A stretch of DNA of 64,000 nucleotides from Salticus scenicus (lineage: Eukaryota > Arthropoda > Arachnida > Araneae > Salticidae). Position 1 is the first letter of the stretch, and every line of letters begins with the position of its first letter. Below, piece after piece: positions 34,927 to 46,589 of this stretch. The notes below the pieces were generated by a model. That model saw only the letters and a list, made by a program, of their open reading frames with translations. It was not told the origin of the DNA and did no database searches. The DNA is taken from positions 39,245,763 to 39,309,762 of the forward strand of contig OZ005654.1 of NCBI GenBank assembly GCA_963930645.1, written 5' to 3'. The position numbers and the translations under genes were made by a program.

Positions 34927-37198
34927 ATTATTATTGGAGGAAAAAAAAAAAAGCTAAATCCGTGAAGATTAGAACTTTTATTTATTTATCATCCTATTTT
35001 CCTATAGGGAGTTTTTCTACAACAATTTCATATAAACAGTCATGGGTAGAGTTCTTGGAAGAAGATTAAAAAATATATATTGGTCTAAAACTTAATTTGA
35101 GATGCTAGAATGTCCAAACAATTTAAATACTATACTACAATATTCTCCATTTTATCTTTCATTTCATCCTGTGCAATTTACACAATAAATAATTGTTTGA
35201 TTACAATAGTAAATAAATGAATAATAATTTTAGACTAATCATTTGGTATAATCAATTCCGTGAAAATATAATACACACGAAATACTTAATAATACTTCTT
35301 ATGACTTTTTTACATGTTAGCTGTATAGTTACTTATGTTTCATAATCCGAAAATGAAATGCCGGTGCTAAATGAGGAAGTATGATGATGTTAAATGTCAT
35401 TGAAACGAGAGCCATAACGTATGCACGATATTTTTTACGTTGTAACCAAATAACATTTTCATTGTTCATTTTCTTGTTTAAAAGAATTGAATTACGGATG
35501 GTAGAGGATTACTTTTTGTCGGCTGTTTTTTTTTCAAAATTGACTACACTTTTATGTGGGCGCAGTTGTTTATTGTTTGACATCGAATTTCTCATTGTTT
35601 ACCTCTTAAGCATAAAATTTAGATTTTCCTTTCGTTCATGGGCGCCCTTATAAGGTGCTACAAGATGCGCTTGATTTCTTCTGAAATCCTTGAGGTTGCA
35701 TGCTGCGCTACAAATTAGAAAATGTTTTTTCATATTTCATATGAGAGAGAAAGGAAGTAACTATATACGTTTTCTTTTTTTTGCATACTTTGAATTATAT
35801 TGAAATATTATAATGAAAGGGGGGGGAGATTGTGTTCAGGTGATTTACCTGAATTCAGGTATTTATTTCGTTTTCAGTACTGGAAATCTGGTTTTTATGA
35901 TAATTAAATTCATAAAATAAGACTAATATATCAGTTCCCCATGATTGCTAAACCTAATTAAAAATAATATTTTTGATAATGAGAGGAATAAGACTGCGCT
36001 GAAAAAAAAAAAAAAAAAATCCAGCCCTGACACCATTTTTGCTGATTCTTGTGTGAAATGACCTCTTGAATCCGAATATGACACCTATTTTGCCGCATCA
36101 CCCACCATTTTCTTGGGACGCCACACCCTCCTACAATTTTTATCATGTTCGATAATTTTATAGCCATGAATTTGATTTGGAGAATGGAAAAGAATTATTT
36201 TAACACTTAAAAACAAAAGAATACAATGAATAATAAATAATAATATTAATTAATTAATAAAACATAATAAATGTAATTCATAATTTCAGTGGCAAATCCC
36301 CCCCCCCTCCTTAATTTCCCCCTTGCTGCAAATGTTCATTTTTCAGAATTTTTTCACTTCTGCAGCCCCTTAGAAGATATTTAACAGTTAAAAAATCCTC
36401 CCCCCTCCCCCACAAATCAAAGTTATAGCGATTAAATTACCGAAATGTGATAAAAATAAGGGGAAGTCCCTCCAAAACGGTGGGTGATAGGGCGAAATGA
36501 ATATCATATTCGGATTCAGGAGGTCATTTGACATAAGAGTTTGCAAAAATAGTGTTGGGGCTGATTTTCATGCAGATCAGTGCAAAAAATAAAAAATCTT
36601 TCTCTGGCTAAATAAATTTAATGTATTTTTTCATGAATTCGCAACCAACCCTGTAATTGTAAATCGCACAGTAAGTACTTGCCATACTTTTACTCAATTT
36701 TCGCGTAAAAAACAATTATTCATTTCAGTTATGCCATTTTAGGGTCTTGGGATAAATAGTATTCCACTGTGGGATATAGAGCATGCGCAATATATTATTT
36801 TGATAGTTAATCAAATTTGTAATTATATTTTATTTGCGATGTCTATGGAATTAAATAAAGATGGTATATAATTTGTTTAAAACATTCTTGTTTTCTCTTT
36901 GACGTCTGCCAATTCCGTCTGCTCCTAAAAGGGACTGTCGGTAGCTCCACTCTATTATTATTTAATACATTGTATCTCTGAAATAAATTAACAGTAAGAC
37001 AATCGATTCCACAACAGTATGAGTATTAGACTTAGTATTTTGTTATACTTTGTATTGATAATTAATTGTATATTACAAAACTTGAAAACCACGCGGTATT
37101 TGTACTTAGATTTCTTCTTTTCAATATTAGATTCGAATAATTATTTATTATCTGCTTTATACTGTTAAAAAACGTTTGGTAAAAATGTACATGGTAAG
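34927..37198. other. AT-rich sequence with one MITE scrap
   Basis: 35833-35950 matches the left half of the MITE at 52541-52765 (GATTGTGTTCAGGT, TATTTATTT). The 90-aa frame 35381-35653 has no motif. C-rich tracts lie at 36299-36311 and 36398-36410. Confidence 0.5.
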
Positions 37199-37362
37199 GG
37201 TTGGTTTGGTTGGGTTTAACATCCACTAGTGCTGCACAATAGGCAATTGGCGACGGTCTGGGACACACCCTCTAACGATTGACCGGAGACATGCCATCAC
37301 AATTTTGATCCTCCACGGAGGGGATGGCTCTCCCGCTTCGTCGACCCCCAGAGATATAATCT
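37199..37362 (-). repeat. SINE family K, copy 2
   Basis: On the plus strand it runs from TTGGTTTGGTTGGGTTTAAC through CTAGTGCTGC, GGCAATTGGCGACGGTCTGG and CGGAGACATGCCATCACAAT to CGACCCCCAGAG. It lacks the tRNA-like head. Confidence 0.85.
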
Positions 37363-38212
37363 ACATGATAATAAAGAGACGCATTTATGCAATCCAAATC
37401 ATAACATTCGTTCAAATAAGTTATTAAATTGTATGAAAAATTTTGTGCATTTTTGTTTATACAACTGTTTCTTAAATGTAACAACACTGATTAAGAACTC
37501 AGTCCCTAACCTATTCTGTTGCCTTTTATCTTTTTTTAAAATTAACATAAATAAGTTGTATTCACATTTGATTCGGATGTAAAAATCAACTTTAACTAAG
37601 GGTGAAGGTAATTTTTCAGGGGCTACCCCCTTAATTCAGGGTTTTTGAAATTTTTGCTCTCTGTGAATTTCATGTTAATTTGTTTTCATAAAAATTTCTC
37701 ATTTTGAATGTTTAATTTGCCTTATAATATATTAAGAACTCTCAAATTATTACCTATTATAGGTAGCCATACGATATATCATTAATAAGTCTTCCTTATC
37801 TGCATGCAAGTTGCAGTTTTCTGGGTTTTTGTATGTTAAGTAGTTTCATCCCTATTTAACGTTCATGAGGATTATTTGTATAGCTCGTAAGAACCTAACA
37901 AGTGGACATTCTAGCATTTTTAATATTAACTGACGGTAAAATTTCGGTTTTCGCAGGCTGTAATCATGAAAACTGACCAATCAGTGAATGACATTTAGCT
38001 ATTCTCTGACCCACAAGTAGTCTGGATGATCTCTTTTTTTGTGATAGCAGCATATGCAACGATATGTATACATAGCGGTACGTGCTCAAGATTTATTCCA
38101 AAGATCTTGTAACTGTCGTGAAATTTCTTCCCAAATTTAAGACGTGTGAAATATCAATGTTATCCGGTAACTTGTTCGTGCCAAACAAGTGAACAGAGAA
38201 GTTTCATTATTA
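37363..38212. other. No gene recognised
   Basis: AT-rich spacer without identifiable repeats. Confidence 0.6.
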
Positions 38213-38330
38213 TTATTGGGTTAATTAACGTCGCACTAGATTACGTACTCGACTCTTGGCAACGGTCTGAAATTCATCCCTAGGGATGGTCTGGAGACAT
38301 GCCATCGCAATTTTAATCATCCACGGAGGG
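38213..38330 (-). repeat. SINE family K, copy 3 (truncated)
   Basis: GTCGCACTAG, GGCAACGGTCTG and GGAGACATGCCATCGCAATT identify the family. It stops after CACGGAGGGGA. Confidence 0.75.
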
Positions 38331-39482
38331 GATACAAAAGTTGCAAATCGCATGTCAAGAATTAATCTTACCTCAATTAGCCTTATAAAATTCTTACTAC
38401 TGCTACATTTTAGCTTTCGTTGGCCACCACCAATTTTGTTAGTTCTCTTTATTTTATACGCAAAGATATAATTGATTGCACACCGATAAATTTGGATTAT
38501 GTTTTTACTTGTATGCAAAAAGTTTAACTATATAAACAAATGAATAACTTTTGTTTTATGTTTCGGTTTTTTTAACTGTGTTATAGCTTATTCCTTCACA
38601 AACTACACATAGGAGGCGTCCCGGTTGGATCTCTTTTTTTTCTGTTTGTGCCTTAATCATTGTGAAATGAACTGAAATTTAGCGAATGTTCTTGATTTTT
38701 AACCTTTTACATCACTCATTGTTTTCCCCTTTAGGTAGTTTTCAATGGCATTGAAACAAGTGGCATCTATTTCTGCGTTAGGAAGTTCTGGCTATTGCAG
38801 CAGATTACGCGACCAACAAAACCTGTCATTGCACTGCTTTTGGTGGCTCTTTTTTTTTTTTTTTCTTCATGGATTCGCATAATTTTACTTTTGTTGTTGT
38901 TTTATCTTTGTGCCGCATCTCGCGTGGAAAAAACTGGAATCCTCTCGCAATCGACTGTCCTTGAAAAGTTGAATGTAGAAGAAAAGGGTTGGCCAAGTTG
39001 AAGGTCTTCCACACGTGGCCAACTGCTTTCGCTACGCATGGAAGGGCACCTGCCGCCACCGACCCTTCTATCTACCGCGTTTTTAAAATGCATCCATGTT
39101 TGCAATGAGAGAAAGGGCGCCGACTGTTCTGATAATGACAGAGTCACTACGGTATCACGCTTGCGGTTGTCTACCCCTCAGGGTTTACAGACCTCCAAAG
39201 AAAAACAAAACATTATTTACCAAAAATCATTTTCTTATCAATTCCAAAATGTTCTTGCCTTTCTAAATTTACCTCTGTGTGTATGAATATCGTGGAAAAT
39301 GTGCTTTCTCTTGGTTTTTTTTTTTTTCTTTCATGTGTCATCTGAGGTGAGAAATGGGTAGTTTAAATGTTGGTCGAAAAATCCGGCTTTTTTTTTTTTT
39401 TTTTTTTTTTTTAAGTTGTTTACACATATATCAGACTCATATGCTTGACCTGATGTTTGTTTGTAAGTCTTCGTTGAGATTA
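38331..39482. other. No gene recognised; GC-richer core 38900-39180
   Basis: The core has CpGs and overlapping chance frames on both strands (38795-39001, 38826-39059, 38902-39147, 39038-39286). None has a known motif and no pair of splice sites frames them. Confidence 0.4.
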
Positions 39483-39625
39483 GGACATATAGTACTTGAT
39501 ATAATTACAACACCAAGAACCTGGAGGCGATATCCAGGAAGCATCACCACCACCTGAAATCGAACCTGGTACTCCGAAATTTACAGACTCTCTGCGGAGA
39601 CGGAGAGACGAATTTGCCCCTGCCC
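39483..39625 (-). repeat. tRNA-like repeat family P, copy 1
   Basis: On the minus strand it contains a B-box-like GGTTCGATTTC preceded by TTTCGGAGTACCA. It aligns with the two halves that flank the SINE at 40742-41054. Confidence 0.55.
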
Positions 39626-39943
39626 TGTTACTACAATTTACACTATCAAAAACAAAAGAGAAATATTTCTTTTTGTTAGAGAAATAATTTAATTTTTCAT
39701 GCATATCAAATGCCATCTTCAGAGGGAAATTGTTTTCCTAATGGTGTACCCCTATTTTATCCAAGTGGTTAAAGACGCTGGTTATTAATTCATAGCTGTT
39801 CTGGTTTAGATATTCATATGGATTCAGAATCCTTCCCAGCTGAAAATGATTTACTAAAATTAATCTCAAGGGGGGGGGGGTTAAAAAGAAAGAAAGAAAA
39901 AGAAGAAGTGGGGGAGGAGGAGGAGGATCATCTTAACGGCCCT

Positions 39944-40355
39944 CTTCACTTACCGTCGCCGGACGCCCGAGCCAATGTTATTCAATGGGAAATTTTCTTT
40001 ACAAATAACTTATTAACTGATACATATTTTTAAATTCTGTTTTCACATTCAGAAAATTACCAACTGTTAAATGGACGGACCTTTTTTAAAAGTGTATTTT
40101 TTTTTAATTTTTAATATTTTATTTTGAAATTACAAAAGGAAAAATTTCACATATTGAAAATTCGCAATTTGCAGCTTCAAAATAAAATATAAAAAAATAA
40201 AAAAATAATTTTTTAAAAAAGGTCCGTCCATGTAACAGTTGGGAATTTTCAGAATGTTAAAAAAGAATTTAAAAATATGTACTAGTTAATAAGTTATTTG
40301 TAAAGAAAATTTCGCATAGAATAACGTTAGCTTCGGTTTCTGGTGACGGTGAACG
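39944..40355. repeat. Foldback element family Q, full copy with long arms
   Basis: The outer arms (about 39944-40110 and 40200-40355) are inverted repeats of roughly 150-170 bp. Matching blocks, in order, are ACCGTC, GTTATTC, GAAATTTTCTTTACAAATAA, CTTATTAACT, ACATATTTTTAAATTCT and GGACGGACCTTTTTT. A short AT-rich spacer separates them. Partial relatives are at 4280, 9493 and 18943. No coding capacity. The frame 39818-40033 crosses the boundary. Confidence 0.85.
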
Positions 40356-40674
40356 AAGCGGAAAAGTCACAAAAATAAAACGGATACAGTAACGTAATTT
40401 ATAATATAGTGATATCCTAAGATTCGAAGTTTTTGTTCAAACTATACAGCGTAATATAACTTAGCTATTTATTTGTGTTTCTCTGACTCTTAGTTCAGTA
40501 AAGTGACATTCTTTTGACGGTATTGGCAAGTCTCCTGTGCTTCATTCTCACTTGTCCAACGAAATTTCGTAAGATGTATGTCGCTACTTATGGTAAATTA
40601 TTGTATTTTACTATCGCATAATCAAGATCTTGTTTGCTTGAATTGAAATTCTCTTATAAGTTTTCTTCGAAATG
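40356..40674. other. No gene recognised
   Basis: Spacer between the foldback element and repeat P. Confidence 0.6.
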
Positions 40675-41140
40675 AGGACAGATAGCGGGATAGGATTACA
40701 ACACGTGCTAGAAATAACGCCAGACATCCGCCTAAAATTGACCCAGTCGGTAGAGCACCAGGCTCGTAATTGGAAGATTGCGGGTTCGGTACTCGAGCTG
40801 GCCAAAGACCGTCGTGTACACTAATGGTGGCTGGTGCACGTAAAATCTGTCATGGCCGCAATGTCCTCCATGTTCCCATCAAAAATTTTACCTCTGGGGG
40901 TCACCGAAGCCGGAGAGCCATCCCTTCCGTGGAGGATCAAAATTGCGATAGCACGTCTCCGGTCCACCTCTAGGGGTGAGTCCCAGACCGTCGTCAATTG
41001 CCCATCTGCGCAGCACTAGTGCGGCGTAAAACCCAACCAACCCACCAACCAACTGCCTAAAATTGAACCAGACACACCGAGATCTACAGACCATGCATAT
41101 AGGCGGACTTGTGCTTATCCTCTCGGCACTAGGTTTTCAG
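40675..41140 (-). repeat. tRNA-like repeat family P, copy 2, split by a SINE
   Basis: 40675-40741 and 41055-41140 together align with 39483-39625 (GGACA-n-ATA, ATTACAACAC, CCTAAAATTGAACC, TCTACAGAC). The family K SINE separates them and duplicated GCCTAAAATTGA. Confidence 0.65.
40742..41054 (+). repeat. tRNA-derived SINE family K, full copy with target duplication
   Basis: The head reads CAGTCGGTAGAGCACCAGGC, then GCGGGTTCGGTACTC, a tRNA-like A-region and B-box (one B-box mismatch). The body is the common family K sequence, ending in an AACCAACC tail. GCCTAAAATTGA occurs at 40730-40741 and 41055-41066, the duplication from LINE-type integration. With one mismatch it extends by five bases. 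Confidence 0.85.
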
Positions 41141-41202
41141 ATGATGTACTTTGTTCATAGTTTTGTTTTGGACATAGCGGTTAAAAACTCCATTAAAAAC
41201 TG

Positions 41203-41272
41203 TATTTCTTGAGGGACTTCACAATTTTGGTCCTCCGTGGAGAGGATGGCTTCTTCATTTCAATAACCCCTA
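41203..41272 (-). repeat. SINE family K, small fragment
   Basis: CACAATTTTGGTCCTCCGTG, GAGAGGATGGC and AACCCCTAGAG match the body of family K. Confidence 0.6.
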
Positions 41273-41368
41273 GAGCAAAAAATATCGACTTGTTTGTTAC
41301 TCTTCAGTAATAATAAAAATAAATCAATACAGTTGTACCCAACACTGAAATTTCTGCTACACCCATTT

Positions 41369-41525
41369 CCATAGATGCCAAGTCCTCCGTTTTTCAGAGG
41401 AGACTGCATATTGTAAAGTTTTTATAAATGTTTTCAGTTCGTCGAAAGTATATGTGGCACATTTCTTTTTAAAGATAGTTGTGATAAATCTGATTTAAAA
41501 ATGAGAAAGGTTGGCAGATATGCTT
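41369..41525. repeat. Short MITE-like repeat family C, copy 2
   Basis: It matches 33943-34095. The ends CATAGATGCCAA and TTGGCAGATATG are imperfect inverted repeats (9 of 12). Confidence 0.6.
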
Positions 41526-42339
41526 TTCCTCTCCAACATTTAAAAGAAAGAATTTCCAGGTATAAAAAAAGGGGGGGGGGGGAGAAAAAAAAATTATATT
41601 TCTTTTTTGTTGTGGCTTAGCTGTTTTGAACGGTTTAACAAGTTCCTTCTTTATCCTCCTATGATTCATTTTTAACAATGTTGGACACTTTTGACAACTT
41701 TGCGCAGTAAAGAACTCTGCTCCTGTCTCACATCTATCTAACCTTGTTTTTCGATGCAAGTTCGATAATTTTTTTAACATACGTGCTATAAGAAACATCT
41801 CAAGAACGACGCAACAGCAGGTGCAGGAATTATTTCCAAAACTTATTAAACACTTCCATAATACTGGTGTCCTGAAATGTGTGGATGCTGGAGCCACTAT
41901 CTTCGTATGAGTTATTTAGTAGAACAATTTATATATTTGTCCTGTGTCCTATACGCAAGCGAAGTGTGACGTCACTGATCGTCCGTGGATGCAAGAAAAA
42001 GACTTCCTTTGTTAATCGCCCATTGGATTTTTTGTAAAAAAATATTAGAAATCCAAGAAAATTATTTCCCGATTTTATTCCCCGTATTTGAGTATAGATA
42101 TGTATTAGTTATCATATGCATATGTTAGATTGAGTTATTTTGCTGTCAAATTGACAAAATTTTAATTTTAAATTTCAAAACTCTGTCATCCTTGGCGTTT
42201 TTTGTATTTGGCGATCGAAAACGTAATACGAAAATATACATGCCAGATGTATATTTTCGTAATATGTATTGTACGAAACATTGTTTCATATTCTTCATTA
42301 CTCTCTTAATATAAGTTGTTAAAATAACCATGATTTTTG
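41526..42339. other. No gene recognised; possible decayed coding stretch
   Basis: 41692-41910 on the plus strand is open for 72 codons and reads like protein (residues such as SAPVSHLSNLVFRC and QQQVQELFPKLIKH). I could not place it in a family. The overlapping 142-aa minus-strand frame is proline-, phenylalanine- and lysine-rich near the G-run and poly-A (41570-41590) and is likely spurious. Confidence 0.3.
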
Positions 42340-43260
42340 AAAGGAATTAAAAATGTTCACCACATAACTTGGCGATATTGTTTTTTTCAGCTAAGGATGA
42401 CAGATATGAAACCTATTACTCTGCTTTCAACTACTTCTCTTGCATGGGAACCAGCAACCGTGGCTTGCACTAAATATTGGAATTTAATCTTCCGGTGCGA
42501 TATCTGCATCTTTATGCATCTGCTTAACACTTTCAGGGGCAAGCAAATTAGCTTTATTTAAAATCAACAGCCACTAGAAATCACCAACAATAGTAAAAGA
42601 CAAGAAATAAATGAAATTATTCGTCTAAGTAATAAAAGAAAAATTTTGTAAAAAATTTCCGGGGACAGTTTTTGCAATTTTGAATTAAAATTTGTGGTTG
42701 CACTATGCAACCACCGCCTCTGAAAGGGTTAAATTGACTCCAAAAAGGAAGCCAATCTGTTAAGTCATCGCCAGATTGTCTAAATTCCAATCTAGGCAAC
42801 GTAAAATTTCTTTCTCAATTGCTTAAATCAGATAGAGAATTTAATGGAACAGACTCACCTCGACTTTGAGCTTAAATTCTAGCGAGCTCGATTTCTTTCT
42901 CAACTTCAACTTTTATTTTTTCAAATGCAAATCTCTTTAAAAATCATTAATTTAATCTCTCATTTCAAATTTCTTTATCTTTTTTCATTCTTTCAAATGT
43001 CCTTTTATTTTCTTTTTCTGCCTATCCTTCTTGCCTTGCTTTCTCTTCTTGTGCTGATTGCAATTTTCGCTCAGCAACGGCATCTCCTAACAGTTCTTGA
43101 ACAAATTCCGGATCTTTCTTCTATTCTTCACTGTTCAGTATAATATTTTTTAAACCAGAAACAGTAATATTGGCTGGTACCTCTTTGCCAATGTCAGGCG
43201 CAACATATATCAAATCATCTTTCTTAAATCCCTTTACTGCTTGAAACATGTTGTTTCTTC
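42340..43260 (-). pseudogene. BEL/Pao-type retrotransposon gag remnant
   Basis: Minus-strand translation from about 43255 downward gives a recognisable chain in changing frames. An N-terminal part starts MFQAVKGFKK, followed by a lysine/glutamate-rich charged stretch with EIELARI, then LPRLEFRQSGDDLTDWLPFW near 42790-42730. KFQYLVQATVAGSHAREVVE follows near 42490-42430. The last two blocks are typical of the DUF1759-containing gag of BEL/Pao elements. Several in-frame stops and frame changes show it is dead. No protease, reverse transcriptase or integrase follows, so the copy is 3-prime truncated. The 72-aa frame 42925-43143 is its antisense shadow. Confidence 0.75.
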
Positions 43261-43266
43261 ACTAAT

Positions 43267-43284
43267 GTCCTGTCGCGGACGCCA
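43267..43284 (-). other. Primer binding site of the gag remnant
   Basis: On the minus strand it reads TGGCGTCCGCGACAGGAC, just upstream of the gag start. TGG plus a sequence complementary to a tRNA 3-prime end is expected after a 5-prime LTR. It closely resembles the complement of the tRNA-Arg acceptor end (recalled, not searched). The LTR should therefore lie at higher coordinates. Confidence 0.6.
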
Positions 43285-43972
43285 CAAATTTTGAATCTAC
43301 CTAAGGAAAATTGCCGTTTCCTATTGCTTTATTTAAAAAAAAAAAAAAATAAATAAATAAATAAACTAGTATTATCTGCGGACGCCAGTAAATTAAATAT
43401 CCACACTTTTATCTTACTGCGCTTTTCTAAAAATAACATAACAGTAAAAAAGAACACAGCTACGTTGAATATAATTTACGAAAAGAAACATTTGGAAAAT
43501 ACAAAAATCATTATTCCCAACGGAAAAATACTACTACTCAAAACCAGAAAATTACTTTTTCTTAAAATTTTAACACACACGAGCTCTCGATCAAACGAGA
43601 CCAAGTATCTTATATTTTAACTAACGTTGTCATCCAATTATAATATAATAATATTCATAAAGTAAATAATAGACTCAAATACATTTTTAATACTGTATAT
43701 GTAAAACACATCTTCTTCCAAGGACGTCTTTGGGATATTCCGGGATGAAGATGTGGTGTCTTGGTATATGTGGAATATAGTACATAATTTTCTTTTTCTT
43801 TTAAAGGGAGAATATAAAACAAAGTAAATTATTGTTACGATTTTTATAATTATTCATAAATTAACAATTGAACAATTAAATACTTATGACTATACTTATT
43901 AAAGAATTATAAGAAGTGTATTTAAAAATATCGATGAATAATATATTTATAATAAACAGTGGACAGTGCAAT

Positions 43973-44010
<38 letters not shown>

Positions 44011-44153
44011 ATCACTTAGGGTTTTTTTTTTTTTTTTTTTCTCTGTTGACAAGTATCAAAACCACTGTTTTTACTTAAAAGTGCCAGAACGATTTTATTA
44101 TTTTTTTGTTTTCTTAATCGAAGATATAAAAATCATAAATTTCATGAATTCAT
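43285..44153. other. Possible decayed LTR and AT-rich sequence
   Basis: The part next to the primer binding site probably holds the 5-prime LTR of the remnant, but I cannot fix its outer end. CTGCGGACGCCAG at about 43376 resembles the primer binding site region. A T29 tract is at 43978-44006 and another at about 44022-44040. Confidence 0.35.
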
Positions 44154-45035
44154 CTTGGCCATAATGTCCTTCATGTTCCGAAACTAATACTTCTGGTGTA
44201 GAGTCTTGCGCGAATCGGGTAAACTTGACCCGACGCAATCCGACCCGAAGCCAAGGCATTAAAATAATATTAAAATAAATTTATCCGCAATAAAATAATA
44301 TTAAAATTTATGTTACAAGACACTTAATTGGAATTGTATTACACAAAATGTGGTTACATTATTCAACAGGATCTTTCAGAAAATTAAATATTACATTAAA
44401 AATTACAAATATATATGTCTAATTATGAACAAAACTTCAATGAACGATATTACAAAATTTCAAATGTATAAACCTTATATTTAAAGAAAATCCACAGCTC
44501 CATGTATTTTGATAATATGTGAAAAAGCAAAATGAGGAAGGATATAGTGTATATACGTTGAAAGACAAATAATTTTTGTACATAAAGTTTTAAACGTTAA
44601 GTATTAATATATTGACGTTATTGTAATTAAACTCATATTGTGAGAGCCAAGTTTTTTTTTTTTTTTTTTTCCCCTTCTATTGAGGAAGAGAATGTCATCC
44701 AGTCTCTGCATTCAGAACGTTAGATTCGTAAAAAAAAAAAAAACATAAAAATTTCTTCGAAGAAAACAGTTTTTGTTTGTAGACCCCCCGCAGGATAAAA
44801 AATTATGCAAATCTGACCCGCACACGACCAGCTAGCGGTAACCTGCGGGTTTTCGACCTAATGCAGCACTCTACGTCTGGGGATTACCGAAGCAGGCCGT
44901 CCTTTCCGCGAAATATCAAAATTGTATTGGCATATATCCGGACCACCCCCACCGATGAATCTCAGATCGTCACCAATTGTCCATTGCGAAGCTCTAATGC
45001 TACATATAAAACCCACTCGGCCTCAACCATGTATA
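44154..45035 (+). repeat. SINE family K, copy split by a TIR-like insertion
   Basis: 44154-44196 matches the start of the family K body (GGCCATAATGTCCTTCATGT). 44873-45035 continues it (GTCTGGGGATTACCGAAGC, then GAATCTCAGATCGTCACCAA). The two parts join in order once the insertion is removed. The copy is strongly diverged. Confidence 0.75.
44197..44872. mobile_element. hAT-like insertion inside the SINE (about 676 bp)
   Basis: Ends TGTAGAGTCTTGCGCG and GCAGCACTCT are imperfect inverted repeats. ACTTCTGG (44189-44196) and ACGTCTGG (44873-44880) flank it and match in 7 of 8 bases. Boundaries are uncertain by about 2 bp. Interior near the ends is rich in CGGGT/ACCCG. No transposase is visible. 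Confidence 0.6.
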
Positions 45036-46057
45036 TTGAATGCGTACATTCACGCGTACGCAGGAGATTTTCCATTTTTATGTAAATAAAAGAGGTGTGG
45101 AAGAAAGATTTCCGCATTTAATTTAAAATGTTCCATTCCTTTTAATTATTTTTTCCCCCAGTTATTACTATTATCTCATGTGACATTATTTTCTTTTTTC
45201 CTTTTTAGCTTCCGCAAAGATTAAAAAATACTTAAAATTTCCCCCCTCTACATGATATTTGAATTTTATTTTGATGGCATAAATTGCGCGTTCTTCCACC
45301 AAAGATAAATAATAAAAAAAATTCCCAGGAAGAAAGCATAAATTTGATTATATCTATTATATTTTTATTCAAATATCGACTTGTACTTGTAATGCTGTGA
45401 AATTGCTCAAGATTTTTCCTGTACCATTATATAAGCCTAATTTAAAAATTTTCAAGGTTCCGTCAGCTTGTTAAATAAAATTACCATTATGTTAAAGCTC
45501 TTTATCTGTTTAAGTGGTTTTTAAAATAGAATCATTACCAGAATTTTTAATAAGTATTTTTGGAAAGAATATTAAGTATTTTCATTATCAGTATTTAGGC
45601 CAACTGCGATACTACTACTGTTAGAATGGATGGATGGATGGAATCAGTCATCATTACAGGGTGTCGTATCTTTGGTGTATAATCTGCCGATAATAAAAAC
45701 AAACTGCAAGGTTACTGCTGCTAATAAGAAAAAATTAGCACAAAGAAAAATTGTGCATGTATATGTATGCATGTCTTTCTATCGCTTCTACGATGACCTT
45801 GAAAACTGAAAAGGGTTATAGAGAAGCCTTATCTGGACGCTCTCTCGATTATGTTGGTACCGGATTCGACCTGGCGCGATGTGCGTGTAACATTGGATTA
45901 TCTTACAGCATTTTTGTTTTGGTGTCCAGTGGATAATTTTATTCCCCATGTGCGTCAATGGGGGACAATGACATTGATCAGGCATTAGTCAAGCGCATTT
46001 TATATGTCCTCTAGAGAGTCCTTATGATTCCACAGCTTCAAAGAAACCCGGCCTTAA
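45036..46057. other. No gene recognised
   Basis: AT-rich, with (GGAT)n at about 45629-45641. A GC-richer piece at 45790-46050 has no identified structure. Confidence 0.5.
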
Positions 46058-46288
46058 CCACTTAACTGCCCCGGGCGTGTATATTCGTCTTTCCAAAGTA
46101 CGATACTTTGTACTGTACTGCTACCAGGGAAACTACAGACACGATTATTTGTCAGTGCAGTAAAATAACCTTGGAAGTGACCTTGACATTATTTTCGAAA
46201 GATTTACTCTTTTTAGAGTTTAGAGAGAACGGCTACTGTTCGGCTATTGGGAAGCGAATTTCTTAAATTTTCGTCGGCAGGTAAGGGG
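46058..46288. mobile_element. piggyBac-like MITE (231 bp)
   Basis: TTAA (46054-46057) precedes CCACTTAACTGCC. The complement of CCCCTTACCTGCC ends at 46288, followed by TTAA (46289-46292). The inverted repeats match in 11 of 13 bases. Confidence 0.75.
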
Positions 46289-46589
46289 TTAATTAATTCT
46301 AGGACATTCTTAAAATGCTGACATTCGTGAAGTGACATAACTAGAATTTTGAAGTATAAGAGTGAATAATAATCTGGTGTGTGACTCACATGACTTTTCC
46401 TTACCCTGAAATTTAATACTATAAATACAGGTTGGAGATTAAGAGGTAAGATAACGATGTTATGTAAGGCAATGTTAAACAATTCAAATTAGGCTTCGGA
46501 CGAGTTTTATATGATAATTAGTTCTGTTTGAGAGGGGCAAACCCCTCGTTTCATTAATGCACCTACATTTATATAGAATTTAATTTTGT

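Noticed and set aside
40742..40800. Possible genuine tRNA gene
   Set aside because: It cannot fold as a complete tRNA, is followed by the family K body and is flanked by a target duplication, so it is a SINE head.
41469..41897. 142-codon minus-strand frame, the longest in the window
   Set aside because: It has low-complexity P/F/K stretches from a G run and poly-A, and overlaps a short repeat. The plus strand looks more protein-like here, but also has no family match.
42925..43143. 72-codon hydrophobic frame that looks like a membrane protein
   Set aside because: It is the antisense of the lysine/glutamate-rich part of the gag remnant.
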